From contig JBBBDQ010000350.1 in the NCBI GenBank assembly GCA_037127315.1, positions 3,004,501-3,068,500 of the forward strand: a DNA stretch of 64,000 bases, written 5' to 3'. The notes beneath the pieces were generated by a model. It made no database searches. It was given only the letters and a program-made list of their open reading frames with translations, and was not told the origin of the DNA. This DNA is from Ascarosepion bandense. Lineage: Eukaryota > Mollusca > Cephalopoda > Sepiida > Sepiidae. Position numbers and translations under genes: made by a program. This document shows positions 43,259-54,559 of the stretch, in pieces; position 1 is the stretch's first letter; every line of letters starts with the position of its first letter.

Positions 43259-44940
43259 CATTTTTTTTTAATAATAATTTCACTCCAAGCAAGCCAATAC
43301 TGTCATTGGTGCGCAGGGGCTTAAAATGAGGGGAGACGGATGATAGAGTAGAAAACAATATAGGTTGATGTTGTAAAAAGAGTAAGAGATAGGTGGGAGA
43401 CAGAAGCTAGCAACTGACATTGCATTTAAACTTTTGGAGATTGTAGCTATCAGGGAAGCAAGCATTGGGGAGTTTCACAGGCAGGAAGTACAAGAAAAGA
43501 AACTGATAGAGTAGAATTGATGGTTATATTTGCTTATTTTGATGATAAAACAGTGGGACCTATTGCCAACCTAGTCGCAAGGGTAAATTGATGAGGGCAG
43601 GGCACGAGGGAATAAAGCTTGTCAGAGCAGAAGTCATGAAAATACTTGTAGAAAAGACAGAGTGAAGCCACATTCTGCTGGTAAAAAAGTGGCTAAAGTT
43701 GAGCAGCTAAATCGAGACCAATTACATCGCGGATTCTCCTTTAGATTTTATCAATAAACCTGAGATGAACAGCAGAAGTGCCTGACCAGATATGGCAACA
43801 GTATTCAATACAGACGAATGGTAGATTTATAAATGTGCAAGATGGATTCTGACGAGAAAAACTTCCTGGCTCGGCTTAGTGACCCAACTATCTTAGCAGA
43901 ATATGTAGCTATTGATTCAGTGTATTCCTTCAACATCAGATCAGTTGAGAGAGTGAGGCCGAGGAGGCGCAGTGTATTATTTTTAAGGAGAGTAGTGTGA
44001 TGGATATTAATGAAAGGTAGGAAAGCATTAAAATTTACAAGCCATTTCTCACCCCAATCCATCACAGATTGAAGGTCCTTTCCAAAACCAGAAGCGAGGT
44101 ATACTTTGTCAGCCCTGGCAGATTTCTTATTGAGATGGGAGTAGATGGTGGTGTCATCTGCATAGATGCCAACTTGGGAACTAAATACATCAGGAAAATC
44201 ATTGATTAATATCAGGAAGAACATAAGACTGAGGGTAGAGTCTTGAGGGACACCTGCATTCAGATGAAAGGTCTAGGAAATATGCCCATTCAGAACGGCC
44301 ATCATTTTAAGATTTAACAGGAATGATTGGATTAAGCTGAACAATCATCCAGTAATACTATAGTAGAAGGCCAGCATGCCAAACCCAATCAAATGCTTTT
44401 AAAATATCTAGGACAATTGACAAGAGCTTTGCTGTTCTTATCAAGGACCTGATATGGTCTGGAAATTCAAGAGAAATCACCCTAGCTAGATGTTCACCAG
44501 CATAATCGCCACATCTATGCATATGGACATTGGAGTCCTTCTTAAAGAGGGGAAGGTAACCAGTGATATAAAAATCAGAGGAAGGGATAGAAGGATCAAG
44601 GTTAGTTTTACAGAGAACAAAGATATCAGGGAAGTTTTCATGGAGGAAGGATTCAACACTGTAAAAGTTATGAAAACCACGGATGTTTAAGAGATGTTGA
44701 GGGGTTTAGGTTTTTTGCTTAGCTGGTTTAGTTTTATTTCTTTGATTGTGTGTGTTGTCATGATTGGAGATTTGTTTGGTAAGGAGAGATCTAGAGTAGT
44801 AGTATCAGTCAGCCATTAAATGCAAAATGCGTGAGAAGGGAACTGGTGCAGTCTGCAGCATAAAGTGGAGTCAGGGTTGCTTACTGAAGGCACTTGCAGA
44901 GATACCCATCCATGCACGACATGGCACTACAAGAACACAA
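43259..44940 (-). mobile_element. jockey/CR1-group LINE with RT remnant (YADD) and internal deletion
   Basis: Minus strand. 5' leader at about 44940-44705, then endonuclease start (VESFLHENFPDIFVLC, about 44650). A deletion follows at about 44440, then RT palm motifs: VLDILKAFDWVWHAG (first catalytic Asp) near 44400 and, in an open 139-codon frame 44224-43805, INDFPDVFSSQVGIYADDTT (YADD at about 44160) and KWLVNFNA. Post-RT remains SESILHIYKSTIR follow, then a frame-shifted C-terminus and a 3' box at about 43280. Most of the endonuclease is lost. Confidence 0.85.
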
Positions 44941-45003
44941 TATTATTCAACTGTTGATCAAAGAAGCCTTTCAAGATGCATCTAACTACCAGTCGGAAGC
45001 AAC

Positions 45004-45343
45004 AACCAGGAAACTGCCAACCTGGTATCTATAGATATAGGTATGAAGAGACATTGCCAGTTTGTTTTTTTTTTGGGGGGGGGGTGTTATGGTGAACTCA
45101 CCTGTCTAGGGATAGTGGACTCTCTCTCCTAATATAAGTAACAGGGTAGTGAGTAGTCAGGGAGAAAATATGAGTCAACGACCTGGTAAGTTACTCTGCA
45201 TTACTACGTGATAATACAAAGTTCCCACCAGTACGTCGAACCTAAGGGACCAACATTTGTACAATGCAAAATCTTCTATGTTGCACTCCACAGCAACCAG
45301 GAAACTACCAACCTGGTACCCTCAGTATGAAGAGACATTGTCA
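45004..45343. repeat. Duplicated ~50-bp block with inverted ACCAGG/CCTGGT
   Basis: CAACCAGGAAACTGCCAACC...GAAGAGACATTG occurs at 45004-45058 and, with few changes, at 45293-45343. Each copy contains ACCAGG and CCTGGT as a small dyad. Between them are a T/G run (45068-45086) and no recognised gene. Possibly part of a retroelement 5' region. Confidence 0.5.
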
Positions 45344-45659
45344 CCATCCACACATTCCAAAAACCTTGAGATAGCACCACGATTAAAACTTAAGGAGAGG
45401 AAAGAAAACCAGGAACCCCTTCCTGAACAGGGAACAATGGATGAGCCTCTACTCCTCTTTGAAAGAATGGGGGGAGTATAAATCGGACAACAGTAATGTC
45501 TATCTGCTCCAGTTTAAGAAAAAAAGGAAAAAAAAAACAGTTAAGGATAAACAAATTTACAAAGTTTTAACTTAGTTAAAGTCAAGAGATCTTTATATTT
45601 TCTTATAACTAGTAAGTCCTTATAAGAAAATATTAAGATCTCTTTCTATATGAAGACAA
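45344..45659. other. No recognisable gene
   Basis: A 74-codon frame (45257-45481) contains no recognised motif. Confidence 0.35.
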
Positions 45660-45862
45660 ACCCTCACTTAAGAATATCAATTAAAAGTAAAATAAAATCC
45701 ATCCTTGATAATGGCTAAAATAATTTATCTACTGAAAAGAAAAGAATTATAAGATCGCATTAAAAAAAAAAACAAAAAAAAAACAGAAAAAGAAAACTAA
45801 CCACAACACGCTATTTGTCATTTTTAACAAAATCTACACACACAAACATATATATATATATA
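45660..45862. repeat. Dispersed repeat R5, copy
   Basis: AAAATCCATCCTTGATAATG and later GTCATTTTTAACAAAATC followed by CACACA and TATATATA match 6490-6692. Confidence 0.55.
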
Positions 45863-46139
45863 AAGCAAGTAATAAACAAGTTAAACTATGAATGCACACA
45901 TATAATAATAAGTAATCAATAATAATGAGTAAAAAGTTAAACAATACCTATATATACAATAACAATATTTATTATAGTAGCTACAAATAATCATATTCAA
46001 AACTACAATTATTCCTACTCAGTAACATCTCAGATAATTTGAAACAAACATTACCACCTTGCCAATAATTGTTGGGATAATACCTTACTACCCATAATGC
46101 ATCATTGATCAACATATACAGTCAAGCCACAACACAACA

Positions 46140-46270
46140 TGTATAGCCTGAAGATTGCATTCAAGCACAACAGAATGTCACTGCTCAGTGTTGACTTCAA
46201 TGTCCACTTATATATTTACATACATTTTATCCCTGATATTGAGTACTTTTATTCATAAATATAGCAAGCC
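46140..46270. repeat. Dispersed repeat R4, copy
   Basis: GTTGACTTCAATGTCCACTT and CCTGATATTGAGTACTTTTA recur in variant form at 54395-54470 (GTTGACTTCAATATCCACTT, CTTGATATCGAGCACTTTAA). Class unknown. Confidence 0.5.
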
Positions 46271-46495
46271 TTAAAACTAGATTTTTTTTTGTATATAAGG
46301 CAAATAGCACATTGCTTGATTGTGGAGCTTTTCATAGCAGAGTAGTAAGAGCACAATTAATCAGACAGTGGGTCCTCTGGTAAAGGGAGATGCAGCTTCA
46401 AAGAGCACATTTTCTTTAAGTTTTCAAGCCAATAGATGAAATAGTTTAAAATAAACAGAGCATCTACTTTAATATGGGCATTCACTAAAAATAAT

Positions 46496-46812
46496 GTTTG
46501 AAGTATGTAAGCAATGACGAGGTTTTGGAAATGTTGGAGACGAAAAGGAAATTAATACTGAGCATCAGAAAGAGACAAATAAAGTTCCTGGGATATGCAA
46601 TGAGGAAGGAGGGCTTGGAGAACCTGTTACTAACAGGCCAGATAGAGGGAAAAAGAGACAGGGGAAAGCAGTGGATAAGATATTTGAAGGACCTAATCAG
46701 GTGGATGACAGAACGAGGGTTGCATGGTATAACAGGAGAAAGCGTGCTAAGAGCCACCAGGGACAGTGCACATAAACGAATAATAATAAAAGTATGCCAG
46801 ATTAAAAAATAA
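46496..46812 (+). pseudogene. RTE-like LINE C-terminal fragment
   Basis: An open frame of 104 codons (46498-46812) contains VSNDEVLEMLETKRKLILSI, KRQIKFLGYAMRKEGLENLL, then TGQIEGKRDRGKQWIRYL. It is the extreme C-terminus of the RTE-like protein, preceded directly by unrelated sequence, so it is a 5'-truncated copy lacking RT and endonuclease. Confidence 0.75.
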
Positions 46813-46870
46813 AATCCATTAATTCTTTAGAAATTACTTGGTTTGTTTCAGATACAAAACTGAGTAGATA

Positions 46871-46893
46871 TACACTACTGGCCATAATTATTA
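46871..46893 (+). mobile_element. MITE terminal fragment
   Basis: TATACACTACTGGCCATAAT and the next three bases equal the left end of the MITE at 15652-15675, then stop abruptly at the T run of a LINE tail. Confidence 0.7.
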
Positions 46894-47135
46894 TTTTTTT
46901 TTTATAATCATATTGCCCCAAGCAAGGCATTTTACTACCACTGTTTTGTAGGGGGTTACATAGGAGGAAAGTTATGAGGAAGAGTGACAGGTTATAAGGG
47001 GTGTCAGGAAATAGGTGAGAGAAGGATGAGAATACTGATGAGAGTGGAGTGGATGGAGAAGGGAGCATGAGAGAGAGGATGTAAGTTAGTGAGATAGGAG
47101 ATGACTATTGACTTTACATTTAAGAGATTACAGAC
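46890..47135 (-). mobile_element. jockey/CR1-group LINE, 3' tail
   Basis: Complement of the A tail, the 3' box (GCCCCAAGCAAGGCATTTTA) and 3' UTR, very similar to the tail of the copy at 37457-39025 (shares the CACTGTTTTGTAGGGGGTTA segment). Ends near the last ORF codons. Confidence 0.75.
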
Positions 47136-47169
47136 ATGAGAAATATACAACAGCAGTGATACCCTGAAA

Positions 47170-48245
47170 GACCTAAGTAGATCCATTTTTTTTAGCACTA
47201 CTTAAGAAAGTACTGGGTGTAAATGAATGTGAACTCCATTACACAATCAACCTAATGAGCCACATAACAAAATTTATCATTTGAATGCTCAAGAACAGAG
47301 TACATGACAGAATTAAATCAGAAATAGAACAGTGCAGTTTTGTTAAAAGTCACTGGAACAAGGAATGCAATATTTATGTTCAGAATGATACTAGAAAGAG
47401 CAATACAAATGCAAAAGAATGTATACCAATGTTTTATAGATTAAAAAGAGCATTTGATAAAATATGACACAGAGAACTGTTAGAAATAGTAGATAAGTTT
47501 GATATATTTAAAAAGGATATTAGAATAATCCAGAAATTATAACGAGAGCAAACCATGTGCATATGGATAACAAATAAATTCAGTAAATATACAAAAATAC
47601 AAAGAGGTGTAAGACAAAGATGTGTCTACACACAGGTCTTAGTCAAACTTTATAATGAGATGATTTTCAGAGAATTAGAAGCTAGGATTCATTATTGGCA
47701 GCCACAATCTTAACACAAAATATGCAGATAACAATGTTGATAGCAGGCATAGAAAGGAAAATAAACTACGAAAGAATGTAGTGAAGGAAAGTGAGAAGAA
47801 AGGATTAAACATCAAAATAGAGTGGATGGTTGTCAGCAAAAAGAAGAGCTCAATACATAAATTACAAACTGGAAATGCAAAAATCAAGCAAAATACAAAA
47901 ATTTAAATATTTAGAGAGTGTTTTAACAGAGGATAGAAAATGTGACATCAAAATCAAAAGGCACATTGGGATAGTGAAAGATGCTTTTTAAAATCTAAGA
48001 AAAGTATAAAAAAAAGAAAAAAAATCTCATTAGAACCAAAGAAAATAATACTGAATTGTTATATAATATGTCTATAAATTTTGGACAATCTCCTCACATA
48101 TGAAAAGGCATCAGAAATGTGGTTTTACAGAAGAATACCAAAGACAGAACGTATGAGCAATGATGAAATTTAACTGAAAATGGAAGTAAAAAGGATAGTT
48201 GAATCTAGAGCACATAATGAGCAAAAAAGAGTGCTTAGAAAATTT
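47170..48245 (+). pseudogene. RTE-like LINE, RT to C-terminal region (degenerate)
   Basis: Frame-shifted and stop-ridden remains run in order. ECELHYTINLMSHITKFII-like codons are near 47230. A KRAFDKI segment (RT Asp motif) follows near 47450. TKYADNNVDS (degraded YADD) is near 47715. Then come MVVSKKKSSIHKLQTGNAK, an EPKKIILNCYIICL region, and EMWFYRRIPKTERMSNDE near 48150. It parallels 54720-55700 along its whole length. Inactive. Confidence 0.7.
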
Positions 48246-48371
48246 ACTAAGGAAGATCAAACCTTTACCTTAAACATAATTCATAGAGAGAAGAAGACTT
48301 TTCTTTTTAATCAATTTCACCCCAAGCAAGGCAATAAAGACACAATGGGTTACTAGGTGTAGAAGAATTAG

Positions 48372-48630
48372 AAAGAGACATGACTGACTGGGCAGAAGAT
48401 TATCACACAGTAGATTGACATTACTTTCTGTAGTAGATCGGTTGCCAGCCAAGGCTATAGAACCCAATTTGTCCTGTTATTTAACCCATAACTGGAGGGA
48501 AGAGACGGATTAACACCTTTTCCAAGGGTATTTGTGCATAAGTAATTGCAAGGAATTCAACTGGAATTCGAACAAAGGCACCCCAATCTTTTGTTCTGAG
48601 TCGATATCCACTGTACCACAACACACATCC
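48372..48630 (-). mobile_element. SINE family A (3'-truncated)
   Basis: Minus-strand copy with complete tRNA-like head at about 48600-48630. The tail is missing; it begins in the AAAGAGACATGACTGACTGG segment. Confidence 0.75.
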
Positions 48631-48855
48631 TAGTCAAGTGCCATACGTGATACACACTTTAGGCAATCATGTCTTGAAAGAGACATGACTGACTGGGCAG
48701 AAGATTATCCCACAGTAGGTTGCTATCACTTTCTGCGTTAGATTGGTTGTCAGCCAAGGCTACAGAACCCAATCTTATTTAACCCATAACTGGAGGAAAG
48801 AGATGGATTAATATCTTTTCCAAGGGTATTCGCATGTATGTGAATGCAAAGGATT
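48631..48855 (-). mobile_element. SINE family A (5'-truncated), tandem to previous
   Basis: Its tail (GTCAAGTGCCATACGTGATA) abuts the head of the previous SINE with no spacer. The head beyond the TGTGAATGCAAAGGATTC region is missing. A small deletion removes TGTCCTG before TTATTTAACCC. Confidence 0.75.
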
Positions 48856-49468
48856 CTAGTACTGTGCTTATATTAAAAAAGTCCAGGTACCATAACGAAG
48901 AGCTTGTTTAAACAATTACCATGAAAGTAGTTATAGAAAAGTCACAGGAAGGCAACCTTACAGTGATGGAAAAGTGACTGAAGCTGAGATGCCAGATCAG
49001 GACTGATAATATTGTTGATTCTTCTTTGGATTTTATCAAAGAGCACAAGGTAAATAGAAAAAGCAATAGAACATATATATGTAGGAGCAATATTCTATTC
49101 TAAGCATGGATGAAAGTTAGACTTATAGATATGTAAAGTAAATTCTGGAGAGAAAACTTGTCTTGCACTACACAGTGAACCAACTTTCTTAGCAGCTGAC
49201 CTAGCAATAGATTCACTTTTCAAACTATTTTAGTTTTTCCATCAAGAGAAATGTTGCTAGTAGATAAATCTGAAGAAAGCAAAGAACATGTAAAATTTTA
49301 AAAAAGTACAATTTTATTTTTGTTTATCAGTTTTTATATTTTTCTCTATAGAAAACCATTTTGACCTCAACTTTCTTAGGTGTAAACACTAATATATGCA
49401 TCAAAGGAAATTGTCATTGGTTGTAAAGAATTAATGTTTTACTTAGAAGATAAGGCTATTATCTGTAT

Positions 49469-49772
49469 ATTCAGTCAGTTAAGTGCCATATGCGAAACAC
49501 ACTTCGGCGATCATGTCCCGAAAGAGACATGACTGACTGGCAGAAGATTTTCCTGCAATAGGTTACCATTACTTTCTAGGGTAGACTGGTTGCCAACCAA
49601 GGATACAGAATATAATTTGTCCTTTTATTTGATCCATAGCTGGAGGGAAGAGATGGATTAATACTTTTCCTAAGGTTATTTGCACGTAAGTGAATGCATC
49701 GAATTTGACTGGAATTCAAATTCAGCTCTTTGACTTCTTGTTTCGAGCAAATATCCACTGCCCCACAATGAA
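49469..49772 (-). mobile_element. SINE family A
   Basis: Minus-strand, near full-length, moderately diverged (for example TTTATTTGATCCATAGCTGG in the body). No clear TSD. Confidence 0.8.
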
Positions 49773-49904
49773 CACTACTACTAAAGTGATTATTATTCTT
49801 CATAACCTCCTTTTGATTTAAAATTTATGATCTGTGCACTATGATAACTGTTCATAGATCTTTTTGCTCTTGCTTTTTTTATGATTTCAAATTCATATTT
49901 TTCA

Positions 49905-50110
49905 TTCTCATAGACTGGTTGCCAAGAAAGGCTAGGAGATTCCAGCTTATCTGCTATTTCATCTATAGTTGGAAGTAGAAATGGATTCATGCTTTTCCCC
50001 CAAAAAAATTAATGTAAGAACACAAAAGCTTCAGATGGAATTTGAACTTGGCTTGCTGATTCAGTTTCTCAAGGTGTTAAATCTAGGTTATCCCCATGCT
50101 TTATTTCTAT
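49905..50110 (-). mobile_element. Degenerate SINE family A fragment
   Basis: TAGACTGGTTGCCAAGAAAG and GGAATTTGAACTTGGCTTGC align with body and head of the SINE. Old copy. Confidence 0.6.
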
Positions 50111-50879
50111 TTACACAAGCTAATGAGTATTTATCACTTCTCTAAAATGACCTTATGCCAGACTAATGATACAAACAGTCAATATTTGCTTCATAAAATA
50201 GAAACCTATTTCAGAAAAATAGCTTGATGATTCACTCTAAATTACTTGTGTCAGATCATTTACTCCCTACATCCCTGAAGAGTAGCCTGCCATTTACTCT
50301 TAATACTCAACAGAGCAGAAAAGAACCATTTTCGTCAGGTCATTACCAATGCAGAGGAGGTAAACTATCCAACTAGGGTTAGTCAGGCAAGATTTCACAA
50401 GTATTTAAGTTGTTTGTGTTTATTAAATTAAAAAGAAAAATTTACAAGTTTTCTAAAAGAATCATTGTCAAAACATGAGGCAAAAAACATCCCACATCAG
50501 TTAATGCAGGACTTGCCCTTCAGCATTAAAGTTGAGTTTTCTTTCCTTCTTTGATGAGGATCAAGAACCAACATTGCTGACCTTAATATTGATTGACTGC
50601 CTGTTGGTATTTGCTACGTAGGTCTTGGACAATACTGCTATAAAAAAGTATGAAAGGGTCAAAGGAAAAAGTTATTAAAATTATTACATTTTGTGGAAAA
50701 TATTGATCACAAAGAATAGCTTCCCATGGACCACATGTGGCCAGTTTTGTGTCTGAGACCCCTACTCAAACAGATAAGTACAGTACTAACCCCCAACTTT
50801 ATCCTCTGATATGAAAAAAACTATTATTGCTAAGTGGTGTATCTGTATAATTACAGATATTTTCTTTTGTTCACACACA
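50111..50879. other. No recognisable gene
   Basis: AT-rich sequence. TTCCCATGGACCACATGTGG at 50721-50740 is a small inverted motif; nothing else. Confidence 0.4.
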
Positions 50880-50939
50880 CACTTCCCCATAAATTTACTG
50901 AAGAAAGCCAACATTATGACAAATGACTGAAAACCCCTT

Positions 50940-51195
50940 CATTTATTCTGGAGGAAAGCAGTACACAGTGGTAGAGAGATTTAATTTCCCTGAAAATGTT
51001 GCTACAAAATTTGATCCAATATGTAATGAATATGATCGCATCTAAGTAGAGGAGGCCTCAAAAATCATCAAAGATGCCAGAGAGAGAAGTCATTCATTAC
51101 ACATTATGTAGTGATTACTGAAACAAAACAAAACAAAAACAAAGAAAATAACAAACCCTAAAACAATGTTGTCACATCTGTGCAAAGCCCTAGCA
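50940..51195 (+). repeat. Dispersed repeat R2, uninterrupted copy
   Basis: Matches the two halves at 30990-31069 and 31693-31850, which shows where the SINE inserted in the other copy. No ORF. Confidence 0.65.
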
Positions 51196-51926
51196 TCAAT
51201 TCTTTGAGTGTCTTAAAGTTTCATTTTTGTGGTGAATATGAAATAAAAATAACTTTTCTTTATTGTTTTCAAATTCATGAGCCTGTGCAAATATTTATTT
51301 TGACCAAAAAAAAAAAAAGAGATTGGGTCCAGGCTGAAGAAAAGAAAAAGGCAAAGTTTAACAAGGCTCCATGAAAATTTACTTTGGCCAATGAAGAGAG
51401 AGAGTCCTATGTGTTTGAATAATGCCGGTGTCAAATTACACAGATACATTATCAGCCTCTAATGAGAACAAGAAAATTTCAAAGAACTCTATTCAACTCC
51501 TAAGCTAAGTACCTTAAAATATATCTTTTTATTCATGTTGAATACAACTTATAACTTTCATGTGAGAAACGAACTCTCTCAATTTGTTTTAAGCATTTTG
51601 GAATATTGTTTTGTGTCTGATAATTTAATATGAACATTCTCTTTTCTTGACAATTCATTGAAACTACTAACCTTTAATGTTTGATTACTTGTCCTGAAAC
51701 AAACTACTGAAACTTCAAATGTGCAAATTTGTAAATAAAATTAAAATGAAATACATGTGTTTCCTCGTCATTATCCCTATTTAATTTCTATCAAATTTAA
51801 ATGATGCATTCATTAGAAATATTTCAGCAGCGTTTTGTTTTCCCTAGAATTTTAGACAAAATAAAATATTGTTCAAATCAAAACCAGAATTAAATAAAAT
51901 TTAAATTATAAATATTCATTTCTAGA

Positions 51927-51960
<34 letters not shown>

Positions 51961-52150
51961 TAATTTGGTTTCTGAACTTGGATGTATGTAGTTAAGTAAG
52001 TTGCTGTGTGTAAGGCAATGGTTAGCACATGTTCCAGTGGCCTTGAGCCAAACTTAATATTCAAGTGTATCACAGGTAAATAACCGAGTTATGGAACAAA
52101 GCTACAGCAATTACAAATTTATCTATAAATTATGAGTATCTACAATTCTA

Positions 52151-52195
<45 letters not shown>

Positions 52196-52860
52196 ATCAA
52201 ATCTTTTGATGTCTCAAATTCAAATAAATTTATTAAATGAAAAAATGATAATGAATAAATTTAAATTCTTTTTATTCGCACACCAACTACTGATTGTCAC
52301 AATGTACCAAAAAAACGCTTGCTAAGACAAGGACAACAAAACAGTATCATAGGTAACCTATTATTATCCAAAGTGAAGAATTTCAGCTCTCTAATGCCAT
52401 CAGAAACGGAAAAAATGTGTTAAGTAAATAACATTAAAAACAATAACAATAATAAACATGAGAATGAAAAGATCAGAAAAATCAATGTAAGTTTAGAATC
52501 GGATTGCTACTAAATTCAAATATGAAAATAAATAATAAAAAAAAAATGTTTCAAAGGGTTTAAAAGTTTAAAGCCTTCCCCTCCTACTTTCTTTACATTA
52601 CTAAATTTTAATGTAAAAAGTTTTTAAAATTAAAATTAATTGTCCAAGCGATTAAGTGTCACAGGTCAGAATGTTTATTTGACAAAAAAAAGTTATTTGA
52701 CCTAAAAATATTCAATAAAAATTTAAAAGTGAACTAAGTTTTCTATAGGAATAGAATGATTGTCCCACAAAATGAGACATAAAATGTACAAGAGATGGAA
52801 TATTGAACAATAAAGAAAGTCGATATGGCAAATAAAAATATCATTATAAATAATAATACT
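51196..52860. other. No coding sequence seen; A runs
   Basis: Contains A runs at 51930-51957 and 52153-52193 (about 41 nt). A tRNA-like repeat at 51990-52090 is shared with 41770-41850. By the gene model below, this is the start of intron 1. Confidence 0.45.
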
Positions 52861-52863
52861 TAC

Positions 52864-52993
52864 AATAAGTCTTCCATGTGGGCAGTTGTTCGTTGCCACT
52901 ACTGCTGCTACCACCACCACTGCCATCTGGAATAATAATTTCATATATCGAATTACTTTCAACAGAATTCTGTTGCAGGTAATATTTCGGCAT
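52864..52993 (-). CDS. First coding exon of an unidentified gene
   Basis: On the minus strand ATG (52993-52991), in context CACAATGC, opens 43 codons plus one base, then GTAAGTAT, an excellent splice donor. The peptide starts MPKYYLQQNSVES, continues through EIIIPD, a short low-complexity Gly/Ser linker, and LPTWKTY. No signal peptide or membrane segment is visible. The frame is interrupted by the donor rather than a stop and uses varied codons, unlike the surrounding AT-rich noise. It ends in phase 1, matching the start phase of the exon candidate at 2823-2756. Upstream DNA has CpGs and ETS/E2F-like motifs. The protein family is not recognised. Confidence 0.6.
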
Positions 52994-52999
52994 TGTGAT

Positions 53000-53800
53000 G
53001 TATAATCATATCATAAATATGTAAAAAAAAGAAAAAAGAATAGTAAGTAAACGCCACTGTTTTCATTAAAAGCAGTTAAGAAAAGAGAAAACACTTCCAA
53101 ATCAGACTAAAAATTACACACACACAAAGTCGAAAAGAAAAAAAAGAGAGGGAAGGTTTGACTTTTGATAACAACAAACAAAATGAGAACAGAGGAAGTT
53201 GGACTGGCTGAAAAACTTTTGCTACAAAGTATTTAATGTTGTCGACATCACGCCGGAAAGAGAGTAAAAAAAAAACAACGGCGAATCAAAAATGTAAAGA
53301 GGAGGAGGAGGAGGAGGGTATTTTTTCTTTTATATCCTTGTTAAACATCATTTAGGACATGGCAACCTGAAGAACATACACACTTATTAGAATTGTTGTT
53401 GTCCCCCGAAGTCAACTGAAGCTATTGTACAGGTCAACCAAAGTGGCGACGTAATTAAAAAAAAAGTTGCATTATCACAAGTATAAATTTCCTATTTTAC
53501 ATTATTATTTTGATTACCTTTCATGTGCTTCTAAAACAGCCCTCTCCGTTGCTCTTTTTTTTTTAGTCTTTACTAAGCACAATAATGTTTATTTTAAAAA
53601 GCATTTTAACTAAATCTCTAGAAACCTGTTTAAAAATGAATATAAAAAAAACAAAGAATAACGTGTTTTTTCAACATAACGTTATAAAAAGACACAAGTA
53701 CCTTCAAACTGCTGAACGATATCAGCTCAACCGATGTAACTTTATTTTATTAAAGTTTAGTTTGTAATTTGCGCGCAAAAGAAAGGTCAATGTATGTTTA
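53000..53800 (-). promoter_or_regulatory. Probable promoter/5' UTR region of the exon-1 gene
   Basis: CpGs are denser than in nearby DNA: GTCGACATCACGCCGGAAAG at 53241-53260 includes an ETS-type CCGGAAAG. Also present are GGCGAA at 53280, GGCGACGTAA at 53444-53453, a (GGA)n run at 53301-53318, and the perfect palindrome TTTGCGCGCAAA at 53768-53779, an E2F-type site in both directions. Position 260-790 bp upstream of the ATG fits a promoter. Inference from motifs only. Confidence 0.4.
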
Positions 53801-53824
53801 TATAACTTAGAAGAAAAGGTTAAA

Positions 53825-53855
<31 letters not shown>

Positions 53856-53957
53856 TTTTCAGGTTTTTTTTTTTTAAGTTTTGGAAATTCAGGAAGAGTT
53901 GAAAAAAAAAACAAACAGAAAAAACAAACCAAACAACAGTAAATTTACATTCTTCTT

Positions 53958-54085
53958 CTTATGTGCCCTGTCCTTTCACGACAGGGCATAGGCGATCATG
54001 GCTTTCCACATCTCCCTATCCCTAGTGGCTCTTAGCACGCTTTCTCCTGTCGCACCACTGAACCCTTGTTCCGTCATATTTAGTT
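53958..54085 (-). mobile_element. RTE-like LINE, extreme 3' end
   Basis: ATGTGCCCTGTCCTTTCACG and GGCGATCATGGCTTTCCACA match the 3' end at 10660-10710. Only the last 120 bp is present. Confidence 0.65.
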
Positions 54086-54329
54086 CATATATGAGAGTTG
54101 ATTTTGTCATCGATTTTGAATAAGGGTTTTTTTTTTTGTTTTTTAGAAATGAATCTCACAAGACTACTACCCACATCTTTTGAAAGAAATGAATAACAAT
54201 AAATGGCGCACACTGTGTTACAATATCTCCAACCATCCTTCCCCTGGTTTAAATTCAGAGTTTTCTTTCTCCTAGACTGGTTACCAAACAAAGTCAGAGT
54301 ACACTCAACCTGATATTTAGTCGTTAACT

Positions 54330-54485
54330 GAGCAGTGTTTGATAAATGGCAAAAGTAAACATTCATTAAGTGAAACAGACTGTTCTGGGTGTTGACTTCA
54401 ATATCCACTTTTAGATTTACATACACTATCCTTGATATCGAGCACTTTAACCCATAAGTATAGTAAACCTCAATATATATATAGT
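54330..54485. repeat. Dispersed repeat R4, copy
   Basis: Matches 46140-46270 (see that entry); ends in a short TA run. Confidence 0.5.
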
Positions 54486-54559
54486 TTTAATTAGCTTTCC
54501 TCCTTGGTACCTTGACTATGAATTTTAAGTGTACTACTAAACTGGCTATTAGTTCTCCT

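Larger units (their letters stand above)
48298..49240 (-). mobile_element. jockey/CR1-group LINE copy split by two SINEs
   Basis: 48298-48371 is the complement of the 3' box and UTR. 48880-49240 is the complement of the post-RT/C-terminal coding region (for example GATCAGGACTGATAATATTG and TCTTTGGATTTTATCAAAGA, matching 43700-43760). Two minus-strand SINEs occupy the gap. Old and frame-shifted. Confidence 0.6.
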
